64,000 bases of DNA, from the IMG/VR virus record IMGVR_UViG_3300048625_000156, positions 1 through 64,000 of that record; one strand, given 5' to 3'. Positions 13,148-20,155 of this stretch are shown in pieces. Source of the DNA: a virus. The notes beneath the pieces were generated by a model, which saw only the letters and a program-made list of their open reading frames with translations, did no database searches and was not told the origin of the DNA. A program made the translations under genes and the position numbers. Each line of letters begins with the position of its first letter. The stretch's first letter is position 1.

Positions 13148-13833
13148 TTGTGCAACGCCTTAAAGGTTTGTGGAAATGCTTCATGAGACAGATCCTTTAC
13201 AGCCAGAGCATACTGCTGAATTTCCCACTGTGCATCGTGCTCTAGTCGCTGCTCAAGGAATGTCATAGCTCCCTGTAGGGATACTGTCCAACGCCAGCGT
13301 ACATACATTGCGTATGCTGGTAGGAACAAACGTGCCTCTTCTGGTGCAATACCATCATTCATTGCTTCATGGTATAACCGTACACCTTCTGTAATAGTAT
13401 CATTAAGCTTATTGGTATAGTAGAAGCCACTGCTTGCATGGATTGGTTCCCCACTACCCTGCTTGCTATTAGCTGGCTTGCTACGCCATGATGATGCACT
13501 AGGAACATAGAACTCCTCGTCCTCTGTGATGTAACGACGTGAGCTTTCGTTCCAGCCGTTCTGGTCGTCTACATGTGTGCTTGAGACTGCGTACTTCCAC
13601 CATTGACGAGCAACGAATAGCGGTGCGTAGACCTCAAAGGTGAGTGCTGCATGGCGAAAGGGCGACGTGTGTCCCTCACGGATGAGAAAACTAATGAGAC
13701 GTTCATCCTTTTCGCTAAACTCAGATGTCTCTTTATCGTAACTAACACGAGCAGCATTAACAACAGATAGGTCATCCCCAAGAGTGTCAACAAGTCGTAC
13801 ATATCCCTTATCAAGAACGTCAATCTTACTCAT
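13144..13833 (-). CDS. thyX: flavin-dependent thymidylate synthase ThyX, 229 aa
   Basis: The fold and order of motifs match ThyX: ARVSYDKETSEFSEKD, then GHTSPFRHAALTFEV, then VARQWWKY and WNESSRRY. In classical ThyX the signature is RQWxRHRxxSxNExSxRY; here the RHR is replaced by KYA and about eight residues are inserted before NESSRRY. ThyX makes dTMP from dUMP using FADH2. Its neighbours (dNMP kinase, deaminase, RNR) complete the dTTP route. Confidence 0.87.
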   Translation of the reverse strand: MSKIDVLDKGYVRLVDTLGDDLSVVNAARVSYDKETSEFSEKDERLISFLIREGHTSPFRHAALTFEVYAPLFVARQWWKYAVSSTHVDDQNGWNESSRRYITEDEEFYVPSASSWRSKPANSKQGSGEPIHASSGFYYTNKLNDTITEGVRLYHEAMNDGIAPEEARLFLPAYAMYVRWRWTVSLQGAMTFLEQRLEHDAQWEIQQYALAVKDLSHEAFPQTFKALHK

Positions 13834-14062
13834 TGCCTGAGACCTGCTTGAGGACCATGTTGGGCTGATGACCCTCTTCTTTGCGGTCAGCCCAGTTCTC
13901 GTAGGCTACTGCTGACAACACTCCGTCTTCTTCTAGCATGACGTTTGCCGATACTAAAAGACTAATTAGTTTTGCTTGCTCTTGCTGAGCAATAAGCGAT
14001 ACTAGCGTGGTAGCATCAATGTTGTAGTTATTCACTACTGGTTGTTGTGTGTCCTTCGACAT
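13826..14062 (-). CDS. hypothetical protein, 78 aa
   Basis: I start at ATG 14060-14062 (MSKDTQQPVVNNYNIDATTL), with GGAG 8-9 bases upstream; the open frame reaches 14092 but inside the preceding gene. A polar lead is followed by a helical segment rich in Gln, Leu and Ala. It overlaps thyX by eight bases. The family is not recognised. Confidence 0.6.
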   Translation of the reverse strand: MSKDTQQPVVNNYNIDATTLVSLIAQQEQAKLISLLVSANVMLEEDGVLSAVAYENWADRKEEGHQPNMVLKQVSGNE

Positions 14063-14258
14063 TAGATTTCTCCTTGTTTTTGATTGTTGCAATTGCCATC
14101 TTGAATCCCTTGCATTTTTCGCAAGTGTACCAGGCTGGGCAAGTTACATGTGATTGAAGCAGAGCAATGATTTCTTCCTCTACTTGTGTTTGCATTCTAG
14201 AATTGTTATACTTCTGCATGTCTGCCCAGAATAATTTTGCATATGAGTCTTGGTTCAT
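14028..14258 (-). CDS. small protein of the 'ERIIKLL' family, 76 aa
   Basis: Contains VEEEIIALLQSHVTC, CEKCKGF and MAIATIKNKEKS, matching in order the EExERIIKLL ... AIALIKGE layout of the products at 8830 and 9006, with a CxxC added. A Thr/Ser-rich tail follows. It starts at the stop of groES (TAATG) and its end overlaps the next gene. The function is unknown. Confidence 0.6.
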   Translation of the reverse strand: MNQDSYAKLFWADMQKYNNSRMQTQVEEEIIALLQSHVTCPAWYTCEKCKGFKMAIATIKNKEKSNVEGHTTTSSE

Positions 14259-14539
14259 TACACTATCGCCAGGATGTCCCTAGAAAAGATCGTCATGTAC
14301 TCTTCGCCATTGTGCTCAAAGTTCTGAACAGCCATTGGTGTGTAGACTACACGGTCTCCAACAGCTACGTCAGGCTCTAGGCGTACCCCAGATGGCAATA
14401 CACGACCTGGACCTACTGCAACTACTTCTGCTATGTTTGTCTTTTGTTTTGAGCCAGCCAAGATTAGACCAGAGTTCGATACCTGATCCTCTTCTTTCTC
14501 AACCTTAAGAATGACCCTATCTTCTAGTGGGGTGAACAT
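14258..14539 (-). CDS. groES: GroES-type co-chaperonin, 93 aa
   Basis: MFTPLEDRVILKVEKEEDQV is the classic Cpn10 opening (PLxDRVxxK), followed by LILAGSKQKTNIAEVVAVGPG and VGDRVVYTPMAV. The mobile loop and the GDxV motif are present and the length is normal. Like T4 gp31, it could adapt host GroEL to fold the phage capsid protein. It overlaps both neighbours by TAATG. Confidence 0.88.
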   Translation of the reverse strand: MFTPLEDRVILKVEKEEDQVSNSGLILAGSKQKTNIAEVVAVGPGRVLPSGVRLEPDVAVGDRVVYTPMAVQNFEHNGEEYMTIFSRDILAIV

Positions 14540-14718
14540 TAGTACCCATCTTTCTGGTGCTTTACACCGTGCTTGTCGTCAATGTACTTGTGTACCTTGC
14601 GGAACGCTACAAAGCGTCCAATTAAAAATGCTACTCCGAACTCAACCAGTCCCCAGAATAATTCTGAGGCAACGTGGGCTGGTCCGAACATAACTTCAAG
14701 TAACTCTTCAGTGTGCAT
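14539..14718 (-). CDS. small membrane-associated protein, 59 aa
   Basis: ATG 14716-14718 has GGAGAGAC before it and its own promoter upstream. MHTEELLEVMFGPAHVASEL is followed by a hydrophobic helix (FWGLVEFGVAFLIGRFVAF) and a basic tail, suggesting one membrane pass. The stop overlaps the GroES start. The family is unknown. Confidence 0.6.
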   Translation of the reverse strand: MHTEELLEVMFGPAHVASELFWGLVEFGVAFLIGRFVAFRKVHKYIDDKHGVKHQKDGY

Positions 14719-14745
14719 GTCTCTCCTATGCTTTGTTATATACCT

Positions 14746-14774
14746 ATTATACAGGAACTATGCTTAAAGGTCAA
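14746..14774 (-). promoter_or_regulatory. sigma-70-like promoter (leftward)
   Basis: TTGACC (14774-14769), 17-bp spacer, TATAAT (14751-14746). The -35 overlaps the last codons of the upstream gene. It serves the operon with groES, thyX and the dNMP kinase. Confidence 0.78.
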
Positions 14775-15462
14775 GTTCGTATTGAGATTTTTCTGAGAAC
14801 ATTACCGCCAAAAGATCTTCTCTTAGCTGCTCAAAGGATACGTCTTCGGATGATAGATACTCTGTGTATTCATCTTGGTAATCAAAAGATATTGCCTGTA
14901 GCTTTGGGTTGCTATACACCTTAACGTCTCGTCTTTCGTACCCACCCACGCCGTAAACATTGCCATACCCTGATCGATATAATTGATAGCGTCCAATGAT
15001 CTTGGCAAGTTTCTCTTTGTTAAATACCATTGGAACGTGTAACTCATAGTTAAGAGGATTTTTAATCTTATCGTGTACCCAGAGTTGATGTGCTGTTGCA
15101 AAGTGTTTATTTACATAGTCTTGACCACCATAGCCATTGTCTTTTCTCCATTTACCCACGGACTCTAGGACATCCCAATAGAAGTAGTCAACACTATCTA
15201 CATAATCAACGATAAAAAAGTCGTCGTTCATTAGGATGAAGTCGTCTGAGATTTCTGGACAATCGATAATAGCCCTTAGATTGTTCCACACCTGGAAGTA
15301 CTGTGAGTTGGCTAGATTTGAATAAAGGAAGTTGCCACCGTACCAGTCTGGCTTGTCACCTACAACCCACAAACTATCGTGAGCAAGGTTTTTTACAACT
15401 GATCGGATGGAGTATCGAAGCTCTTCGTTGTCTCCTGGTCTACAAATATAAACGACATCCAT
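14764..15462 (-). CDS. Stealth-like sugar-phosphate transferase, 232 aa
   Basis: MDVVYICRPGDNEELRYSIR opens a glycosyltransferase-like domain, and DDFILMNDDFFIVDYVD matches the conserved FLYxNDDxF-type region of the Stealth family, which transfers hexose-1-phosphate in capsule and cell-wall polymers. A Trp/Tyr/Gly-rich end follows. With the GT4 enzyme nearby it may modify surface glycans, perhaps to block superinfection; that role is an inference. Confidence 0.65.
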   Translation of the reverse strand: MDVVYICRPGDNEELRYSIRSVVKNLAHDSLWVVGDKPDWYGGNFLYSNLANSQYFQVWNNLRAIIDCPEISDDFILMNDDFFIVDYVDSVDYFYWDVLESVGKWRKDNGYGGQDYVNKHFATAHQLWVHDKIKNPLNYELHVPMVFNKEKLAKIIGRYQLYRSGYGNVYGVGGYERRDVKVYSNPKLQAISFDYQDEYTEYLSSEDVSFEQLREDLLAVMFSEKSQYELDL

Positions 15463-15463
15463 A

Positions 15464-15796
15464 CTATTGCTTTGTTTGACAGATTTTGCACATAAGATTT
15501 AGGCACTTGGGACTTGAAGGTGTGCAGTCTTTTCCTTCAAATGCTGATCCAGCCCAAATGTCTTCGGACTTAGTTCCCATCGATCCCCCTGGACCACCAG
15601 AAGAGATTGCCCCTGCCGATCCTGTAGCGTCCCCTGAACGCCCTCTGCCATTAATCTTTGGCTTCTTTGCATAAGAACTTTTAATTTTACCACCTGTAGC
15701 CTTGCCACCCTGCTGTGGACGCTTAATGCCCACACCTGGATACGTTGAATTGGTTGTAGACGATGGCTGTGCTGGAGTGATTGGTGAGTCTGGCAT
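15464..15796 (-). CDS. low-complexity Gly/Ser/Lys-rich protein with Cys tail, 110 aa
   Basis: The first 85 residues are rich in Pro, Gly, Ser and Lys and are probably disordered. The end carries CTPSSPKCLNLMCKICQTKQ, four Cys that could bind one metal ion. It lies between the Dps gene and the Stealth-like gene in one operon and overlaps the Dps stop. No family is recognised. Confidence 0.6.
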   Translation of the reverse strand: MPDSPITPAQPSSTTNSTYPGVGIKRPQQGGKATGGKIKSSYAKKPKINGRGRSGDATGSAGAISSGGPGGSMGTKSEDIWAGSAFEGKDCTPSSPKCLNLMCKICQTKQ

Positions 15797-16239
15797 TAGT
15801 CTTCTACCTCAATGCTTGCACGAATCTGCCAGCAGAACTTCTGAGAGGCTGTCTGACGGTCTGCAAGGAAGTTCGCTAGACCAAACTCATTGTTGGCATT
15901 GGCAAGGTTACCAGCTTCTACAAGCTTTGCAATGTGAATCTCAATCTCATTGTAAAGATCAACAAGCATTGGCTGTGGGTCTCCCACGATTACAGACTCT
16001 CCAACGGTTGATCCGTCAAAGAAGTCGGTTAGTCTGTATGGTGCATAAACCTTTAGCATTCTAAGCCACTCTGCATAGGTGTCTGTAGCTTCATCATAGT
16101 TTGCGTAGATATCACCAAAGAATTCGTGGAATTGCTGAAAGTCGTCAGACTCTACGTTCCAGTGATATCCGTGGGCTTTCATTCCTAGTGCAACGTTGTC
16201 TGCTAGGAGTGTTCTTAGTTGTGCGAGTAGTTGTTCCAT
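15796..16239 (-). CDS. dps: Dps-like ferritin, 147 aa
   Basis: A four-helix ferritin-like protein: MKAHGYHWNVESDDFQQFHE carries the Dps signature (K-x-H-x2-HWN), and FFGDIYANYDEATD carries the matching acidic site (D-x3-D/E). Dps proteins store iron at a ferroxidase site between subunits and protect DNA from oxidation, some by binding DNA. The length fits the family. A phage copy could shield replicating DNA from oxidative killing or hold iron from the host. Confidence 0.8.
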   Translation of the reverse strand: MEQLLAQLRTLLADNVALGMKAHGYHWNVESDDFQQFHEFFGDIYANYDEATDTYAEWLRMLKVYAPYRLTDFFDGSTVGESVIVGDPQPMLVDLYNEIEIHIAKLVEAGNLANANNEFGLANFLADRQTASQKFCWQIRASIEVED

Positions 16240-16348
16240 AATCCTATTCTATCATATAAAAGGGTAAAAGGACAGTTTCTCATCATGTCCAGGATGTTTT
16301 CCCAAGGTAGCGTCCATTGCGGAAAATCTACTTATTGGTTCTATTATA

Positions 16349-16615
16349 CTACTTTTTAGTAGTGGGCTTCTTAGCTACTGGAGCCTTTTTTGGTGTAGCC
16401 TTTGTGAGTGCTTCCTTGACTTCTTCAGCCTTTGGAGTTACCCCGAATCCTGCATCGTTAGGATTGATGTATCGGATTAGAACTGGTGCAACTGCTGCTA
16501 CCAAAGACCACAAAAGGTCAAGTGGGTCAGTTACCCCAGCTAGGTATAAAGCCGATGCTGCTGCTAGAACGCTACGAAGATACGAAGCGATCATTGCCTT
16601 TGTCTTGTTACTCAT
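16349..16615 (-). CDS. holin-like membrane protein, 88 aa
   Basis: MSNKTKAMIASYLRSVLAAA starts a hydrophobic stretch that extends through ASALYLAGV, and DLLWSLVAAVAPVLIRYI is a second. The tail is Lys/Pro/Ala-rich (KATPKKAPVAKKPTTKK), as in many holins. It overlaps the gene upstream by four bases. Because two other holin-like genes lie at 24246-24685, its true role in lysis is open. Confidence 0.55.
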   Translation of the reverse strand: MSNKTKAMIASYLRSVLAAASALYLAGVTDPLDLLWSLVAAVAPVLIRYINPNDAGFGVTPKAEEVKEALTKATPKKAPVAKKPTTKK

Positions 16616-16992
16616 TTTTTTTCTCCTTGTTGTTCTGGAAGGAATGCAAATAGTTTTATTAATGACTCTTCGCTTACTTTTCCAAAGGATGCAGACGTTT
16701 TGACTGCACCTATTGCTTGCTGGACATTTTCGATATATTCAAAAGCCCAGTCCCTTGATTCAGATAGGAACTTGATGAACCCATCTGTCTTTTCAATTGA
16801 TGTTGCTTGTCTTGCGTCTACTTCAGACTCAAGCTTTTTTGACAGAACCACCCTATCTAGCATGGACTGCTGCAACTCTCTTGAAAGTTTTTTATTCTTA
16901 ATTGATAGCGACATGACTAAGTATGATAACACACCAATCACTAGTAACACTACAATAAAGATAGATAAATTAATTAGATTCACCAGATTCAT
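16612..16992 (-). CDS. membrane-anchored coiled-coil protein, 126 aa
   Basis: One N-terminal helix (NLSIFIVVLLVIGVLSYLVM) anchors the protein; the rest is charged and helical (SIKNKKLSRELQQ ... SEVDARQATSIEK) and probably coiled. It pairs with the holin-like gene that follows. A lysis accessory or a membrane scaffold is possible; the family is not recognised. Confidence 0.6.
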   Translation of the reverse strand: MNLVNLINLSIFIVVLLVIGVLSYLVMSLSIKNKKLSRELQQSMLDRVVLSKKLESEVDARQATSIEKTDGFIKFLSESRDWAFEYIENVQQAIGAVKTSASFGKVSEESLIKLFAFLPEQQGEKK

Positions 16993-17215
16993 ACACCTCT
17001 CGTACTACCAGGACCATGGCTCCGAGATCTTCAAGAGCTTTCTTTACGTCCAGGATATATTGTACAATGGTTTGACCTGCTGCTTCATCCAAACCAACCA
17101 GAGAGGCTGGGTCAACCATAATGGTAATGAACTGGTCATTGTCATATAGGTCTACAGCAAATCCTTCTGGAGGAGTGATAGCGTGAAACGCTTTTGCCAT
17201 TTCTTCTGTATACAT
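16970..17215 (-). CDS. hypothetical protein, 81 aa
   Basis: MYTEEMAKAFHAITPPEGFA opens a small alpha/beta protein with a hydrophobic core (QTIVQYILDVKKALEDLGAM). No signal or motif is recognised. It overlaps the membrane protein downstream by 23 bases and follows whiB with a one-base gap. Confidence 0.65.
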   Translation of the reverse strand: MYTEEMAKAFHAITPPEGFAVDLYDNDQFITIMVDPASLVGLDEAAGQTIVQYILDVKKALEDLGAMVLVVREVYESGESN

Positions 17216-17216
17216 G

Positions 17217-17507
17217 TTATTCCTTGTCGTTTGTTAATGTTTCCCAGGTGTTTGCCCAGTCTTGCTTTGTCCGATGGTCGTTGAACTCTCTTGAGATTTT
17301 ACCCTTTTCAAGATACACACCACCCCAGACTCCCCATTCCTTTTGTGAAACGCCTACAGCGAAACACATTCTGGAAACTGGGCAGTCAGCACAGTACTCG
17401 TCAATTGCTGGACGTAGGTCTTTGTCTTCTTCATATTTGTCAAAGAAAAGATTTGTGTCCCAGTCTTTACAAGCTGCATCGTCCTGCCAACTATCTGTTC
17501 TGTCCAT
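17217..17507 (-). CDS. whiB: WhiB-family Fe-S transcription regulator, 96 aa
   Basis: Starting at ATG 17505-17507 (MDRTDSWQDDAACKDWDTNL), it has the four Cys of the WhiB [4Fe-4S] cluster: DAAC, then YCADCPVSRMC in C-x2-C-x5-C spacing, followed by the GVWGG turn and a basic tail. WhiB proteins bind the principal sigma factor and tune promoters, and are limited to actinobacteria and their phages. The longer open frame upstream would overlap the previous gene. This is the strongest host clue in the window. Confidence 0.9.
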   Translation of the reverse strand: MDRTDSWQDDAACKDWDTNLFFDKYEEDKDLRPAIDEYCADCPVSRMCFAVGVSQKEWGVWGGVYLEKGKISREFNDHRTKQDWANTWETLTNDKE

Positions 17508-17715
17508 TAGTAGCCAACTTGTTAGGGATGGTCCAACCATCTGTATTCGGCTCGTAACGCTTCTGTAGGATCCACTTACCGTTCTTGTAAGCACCATCCT
17601 TGTTCATCCAAGCCGTTGGGGAAGACTTCTGCTCAAGCACAGTCCATCCGTCCCATGATAGAGACTCATTGTTATCTACAATGGTCTCCATTTGTTGTAG
17701 AGAATTAACGTTCAT
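17491..17715 (-). CDS. hypothetical protein, 74 aa
   Basis: MNVNSLQQMETIVDNNESLS leads into W/K-rich segments (WTVLEQKSSPTAWMNKDGAY; KWILQKRYEPNTDGWTIP) that suggest a small beta-sheet. It overlaps the deaminase gene upstream and whiB downstream. The family is not recognised. Confidence 0.6.
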   Translation of the reverse strand: MNVNSLQQMETIVDNNESLSWDGWTVLEQKSSPTAWMNKDGAYKNGKWILQKRYEPNTDGWTIPNKLATNGQNR

Positions 17716-18082
17716 AGTTATCTCCTTCTGTATAGATTACCTTTTTGATTTGTGTTTCTTCAATTACTACCTCGCAACGATTGCAGGGCTTGCTGTATCG
17801 ATCCTCACCCTTGGCGTTAACCCTGGCAATGTAAAGAACAGCACCCTTTACATTCCAGCTGGCATCCCTGATCGCATCTACTTCAGCATGTGTTGAACAA
17901 TGCGTTTTGATGTGTTCAGGCGATACTCTATCTGGGTGATTCCTATCCTTATTAAAACCAGTACCAATTACTCTACCGCCCTTAACTAGGAGTGCTCCGT
18001 GTCGTTGACGAGACGCTGACTTGGTAGCCATGTATCGTGCAACAGACAGGAAAGACTTTTCACTGTTGCTGAGACCTATCAA
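17705..18082 (-). CDS. dCMP/cytidine deaminase family, 125 aa
   Basis: The zinc site of the deaminase fold is complete: CSTHAEVDAI gives H-A-E and KPCNRCEVVI gives P-C-x2-C. The N-terminal SRQRHGALLVKGGRVIGTGF fits the family. A dCMP deaminase would feed dUMP to ThyX, in line with the neighbouring nucleotide genes; other substrates cannot be excluded. It overlaps the next genes by a few bases. Confidence 0.82.
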   Translation of the reverse strand: MIGLSNSEKSFLSVARYMATKSASRQRHGALLVKGGRVIGTGFNKDRNHPDRVSPEHIKTHCSTHAEVDAIRDASWNVKGAVLYIARVNAKGEDRYSKPCNRCEVVIEETQIKKVIYTEGDNYER

Positions 18083-18432
18083 TATCGATAGACTCCCACT
18101 TCAATATCTTTAGCATCTGCCATGCCAATTACTTCTGGCAATGTCTCTTTTGGCTTGCTAAAATATAACAAGTGGTTGATATCTTTTAAGTTTTCTTTAA
18201 TCCAGCTAGGTGGAACCCTAACTAACTTAGTCTTGATTCCGTAAGCTTTTAAACTACGCTCGTTGACATTGAGGAACTCCTGGACAAACTCGTTAATGTT
18301 TACTGGTCCTGCAGTAAAAACAAAAAACTCTTTGTCTTCATTTTCGTTTGCCTTACGCAGGGCTGTTCCAATGCCTCGCATAAAAACCATATAGTCGCTA
18401 AAGTTACGACTACCTTGAACTGCCACGATCAT
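18079..18432 (-). CDS. SLOG-like (DUF2493-type) protein, 117 aa
   Basis: MIVAVQGSRNFSDYMVFMRG carries the GSRxFxD nucleotide-binding opening of the YspA/DUF2493 branch of the SLOG superfamily, and VFTAGPVNINEFVQEF follows with the second loop. Such proteins may bind nucleotide-like ligands. The usual GxAxGaD motif is replaced by AGPVNINEF, so ligand binding may have changed. Confidence 0.55.
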   Translation of the reverse strand: MIVAVQGSRNFSDYMVFMRGIGTALRKANENEDKEFFVFTAGPVNINEFVQEFLNVNERSLKAYGIKTKLVRVPPSWIKENLKDINHLLYFSKPKETLPEVIGMADAKDIEVGVYRY

Positions 18433-18835
18433 TGTTCAGTCCTTCCGTTAATTTCTCTACAATGAAAATTGTCTTGTCTAATTGTACCTTATCCATGGTC
18501 ATTGTGTCAACCTTTTCTCCAGATTCTTTATCAAAATTTCCTTCAATGATGTCTGCTGAGTACAAAGTGTTGTCACTAATCCACCAAGCCTTACTATCAA
18601 TGAATAGGATGCGAGTACTAACTCTGTCAAAGTGTTTAGAAGCTTGTGTGTTTATCTTCCTGCCAAAGCTTGGCATCAGGTCTGCTATTGGTATCATTCC
18701 TTTAAGCATCTCATGCGTATGAGACTGACGAAACTTTATCTCTTTCAGCTTCATAACTTTTGCTTTCTTCTGCACCATCTTATTAAACGCAACCAGCGTT
18801 CCTAGTGTGCATACTGCTGCAATAAAGTATTCCAT
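18410..18835 (-). CDS. hypothetical protein with N-terminal membrane helix, 141 aa
   Basis: MEYFIAAVCTLGTLVAFNKM is a probable membrane anchor; the rest is a soluble beta-rich domain (TRILFIDSKAWWISDNTLYS). No family is recognised. It overlaps the SLOG-like gene by 23 bases. Confidence 0.6.
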   Translation of the reverse strand: MEYFIAAVCTLGTLVAFNKMVQKKAKVMKLKEIKFRQSHTHEMLKGMIPIADLMPSFGRKINTQASKHFDRVSTRILFIDSKAWWISDNTLYSADIIEGNFDKESGEKVDTMTMDKVQLDKTIFIVEKLTEGLNNDRGSSR

Positions 18836-18858
18836 AAGTCCCTAAACTAATTATACTA

Positions 18859-19092
18859 CTAGTCTTCGCCCTGTAGACGATTTTCTACAAGTCGTTCACG
18901 TTCATCGATGATTTCGTAAAAGATTTTTTCAAACTTTGGACCTGCTCCAAGACTTAAGTGTCGCTTGTAGTGGTGTCCGCAGAAGTCCAAGAAGCCGTCT
19001 GGAGCAACCAGCCGAACATAAGCTTGTGCGTAGCACATGCCTTCATCGCATCGATCTGTTGCCAGTAGTACATATTCTTTAGTTTCAACCAT
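18859..19092 (-). CDS. DUF7455-like Cys/His protein, 77 aa, leaderless
   Basis: DRCDEGMCYAQAYVRLVAPD then FLDFCGHHYKRH gives the C-x4-C ... C-x2-H pattern of small proteins (DUF7455 type) found in actinobacteria and their phages. A TATAAT ends only five bases before the ATG (19090-19092), so the message should be leaderless. Metal binding is very likely; the role is unknown. Confidence 0.7.
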   Translation of the reverse strand: MVETKEYVLLATDRCDEGMCYAQAYVRLVAPDGFLDFCGHHYKRHLSLGAGPKFEKIFYEIIDERERLVENRLQGED

Positions 19093-19097
19093 ACTAT

Positions 19098-19126
19098 ATT
19101 ATACCTTGAAAGTCTCAATAAAGCAA
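19098..19126 (-). promoter_or_regulatory. promoter for a leaderless gene (leftward)
   Basis: TTGCTT (19126-19121), 17-bp spacer, TATAAT (19103-19098); ATG begins six bases farther on. The promoter directly follows a terminator hairpin. Confidence 0.72.
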
Positions 19127-19152
19127 GTATGCCCCCAAAATAGGGGGCATAC
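19127..19152 (-). terminator. perfect 10-bp terminator hairpin
   Basis: GTATGCCCCC, six-base loop, GGGGGCATAC, right after the M15 lysin gene; only a T-rich, broken tail follows. Confidence 0.78.
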
Positions 19153-19155
19153 CTT

Positions 19156-19806
19156 TTACTTGATTGTTGGTAAAGCTTTTGCCAAAGCCCCATATGTCAT
19201 TGGACCAGGGATTCCATCAATTGCTCCTGCGTACCCAAACTTAGCCTTAAGCCATTTCTGAGCAGCAGTCCAGGTTTTTGGTCCTGGAATACCATCAATT
19301 GCACCGTTGTAACCATAGGCTACAAGTAGTGTCTGAATCTTTTTCCATTTTGCAGCGTCAGGGGAAAGTGTTGCTCCTGTTCCACCACCAAATGAACAGT
19401 GCCAGGATTCCGATGGGATGTCAAAATGAAAGCCATGCTTATTAAAGATAGCGTTCACTGTAGCATTGTCTCGCCCTGGGCTAACATCTGCAGCTTTCCC
19501 CCAACCGTGGATTGATCCACCTGGATAGGCTGCGGCTGGGGTTTCTCCCCTTTGCATTCTGCCATATTGAAACCACTGCGATGACTTGCCACTAGCAGTC
19601 TTGTGTTCATCTTTGACCTTAGCGTCCCCAGGAACTCCTAGTGGACGATAACCCTCATTGATATGGATTTTAATTCCTTTTGCACGGATCTCTGCTAGTG
19701 CTGCAGCCATAGCTTTCGCTGCTGTAGCCTCAAAATAGTGTCCTTCAACACTACCCATTGCAGAAGATGGAATTGCACCGTTCTTGTGTCCTCCCCAAGC
19801 ACCCAT
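19156..19806 (-). CDS. M15-type peptidase lysin with peptidoglycan-binding repeats, 216 aa
   Basis: The first 145 residues carry the M15 (VanY/L-Ala-D-Glu peptidase type) zinc site: SIHGWGKAADV (S-x-H-x6-D) and ESWHCSF. The remainder holds two similar segments, YGYNGAIDGIPGPKTWTAAQ and FGYAGAIDGIPGPMTYGALA, matching peptidoglycan-binding domain type 1 repeats. The enzyme should cut peptide cross-links of the host wall. No signal peptide is seen, so release would depend on a holin. It lies between a strong promoter and a terminator, as a one-gene unit. Confidence 0.85.
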   Translation of the reverse strand: MGAWGGHKNGAIPSSAMGSVEGHYFEATAAKAMAAALAEIRAKGIKIHINEGYRPLGVPGDAKVKDEHKTASGKSSQWFQYGRMQRGETPAAAYPGGSIHGWGKAADVSPGRDNATVNAIFNKHGFHFDIPSESWHCSFGGGTGATLSPDAAKWKKIQTLLVAYGYNGAIDGIPGPKTWTAAQKWLKAKFGYAGAIDGIPGPMTYGALAKALPTIK

Positions 19807-19879
19807 TATCCGAGCACCTCCGAAGACCTGTTACTTACTGTAGAAAGATATTTTGTCATATTATCTCTCCCTTCAATTG

Positions 19880-19908
19880 ATTCTACCAGAAAAGGGAGCA
19901 AATGTCAA
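19880..19908 (-). promoter_or_regulatory. sigma-70-like promoter (leftward)
   Basis: TTGACA (19908-19903), 17-bp spacer, TAGAAT (19885-19880). It drives the M15 lysin. Confidence 0.82.
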
Positions 19909-19909
19909 A

Positions 19910-20086
19910 CTATTTATCTTTACTGTAGAACCCTGAACCGTTAAATGTAACTGCCCCAAGGTTAAATACCCTGTTCATTTTGTTTCCACAGGATTCGCAA
20001 AAGTGTGTTTTTTCTGGATCAGATATTGATCTTACTTCTGAGAATGATAGATCACATTCTCTACAAGCGTATTCGTATGTTGGCAT
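19910..20086 (-). CDS. FmdB-type zinc-ribbon protein, 58 aa
   Basis: MPTYEYACRECDLSFSEVRS begins exactly like FmdB/CxxC regulatory zinc ribbons (MPTYEYxCxxC), and the second pair (FCESCGNKMNRVF) completes the zinc site. ATG 20084-20086 has AAGGAAAC upstream. Members occur widely in bacteria and in many phages; the true role is uncertain. It sits between the two lysin genes. Confidence 0.78.
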   Translation of the reverse strand: MPTYEYACRECDLSFSEVRSISDPEKTHFCESCGNKMNRVFNLGAVTFNGSGFYSKDK

Positions 20087-20103
20087 AGTTTCCTTAAACT
20101 AGA

Positions 20104-20132
20104 AATGGTCCCCCAGAACTTGAGGGACCATT
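20104..20132 (-). terminator. terminator hairpin
   Basis: AATGGTCCC paired with GGGACCATT around a short loop, between the M23 lysin and the FmdB-like gene, followed leftward by TTTCTAGTTT. Confidence 0.7.
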
Positions 20133-20155
20133 CCATTATACTACAGATTGGCTAA

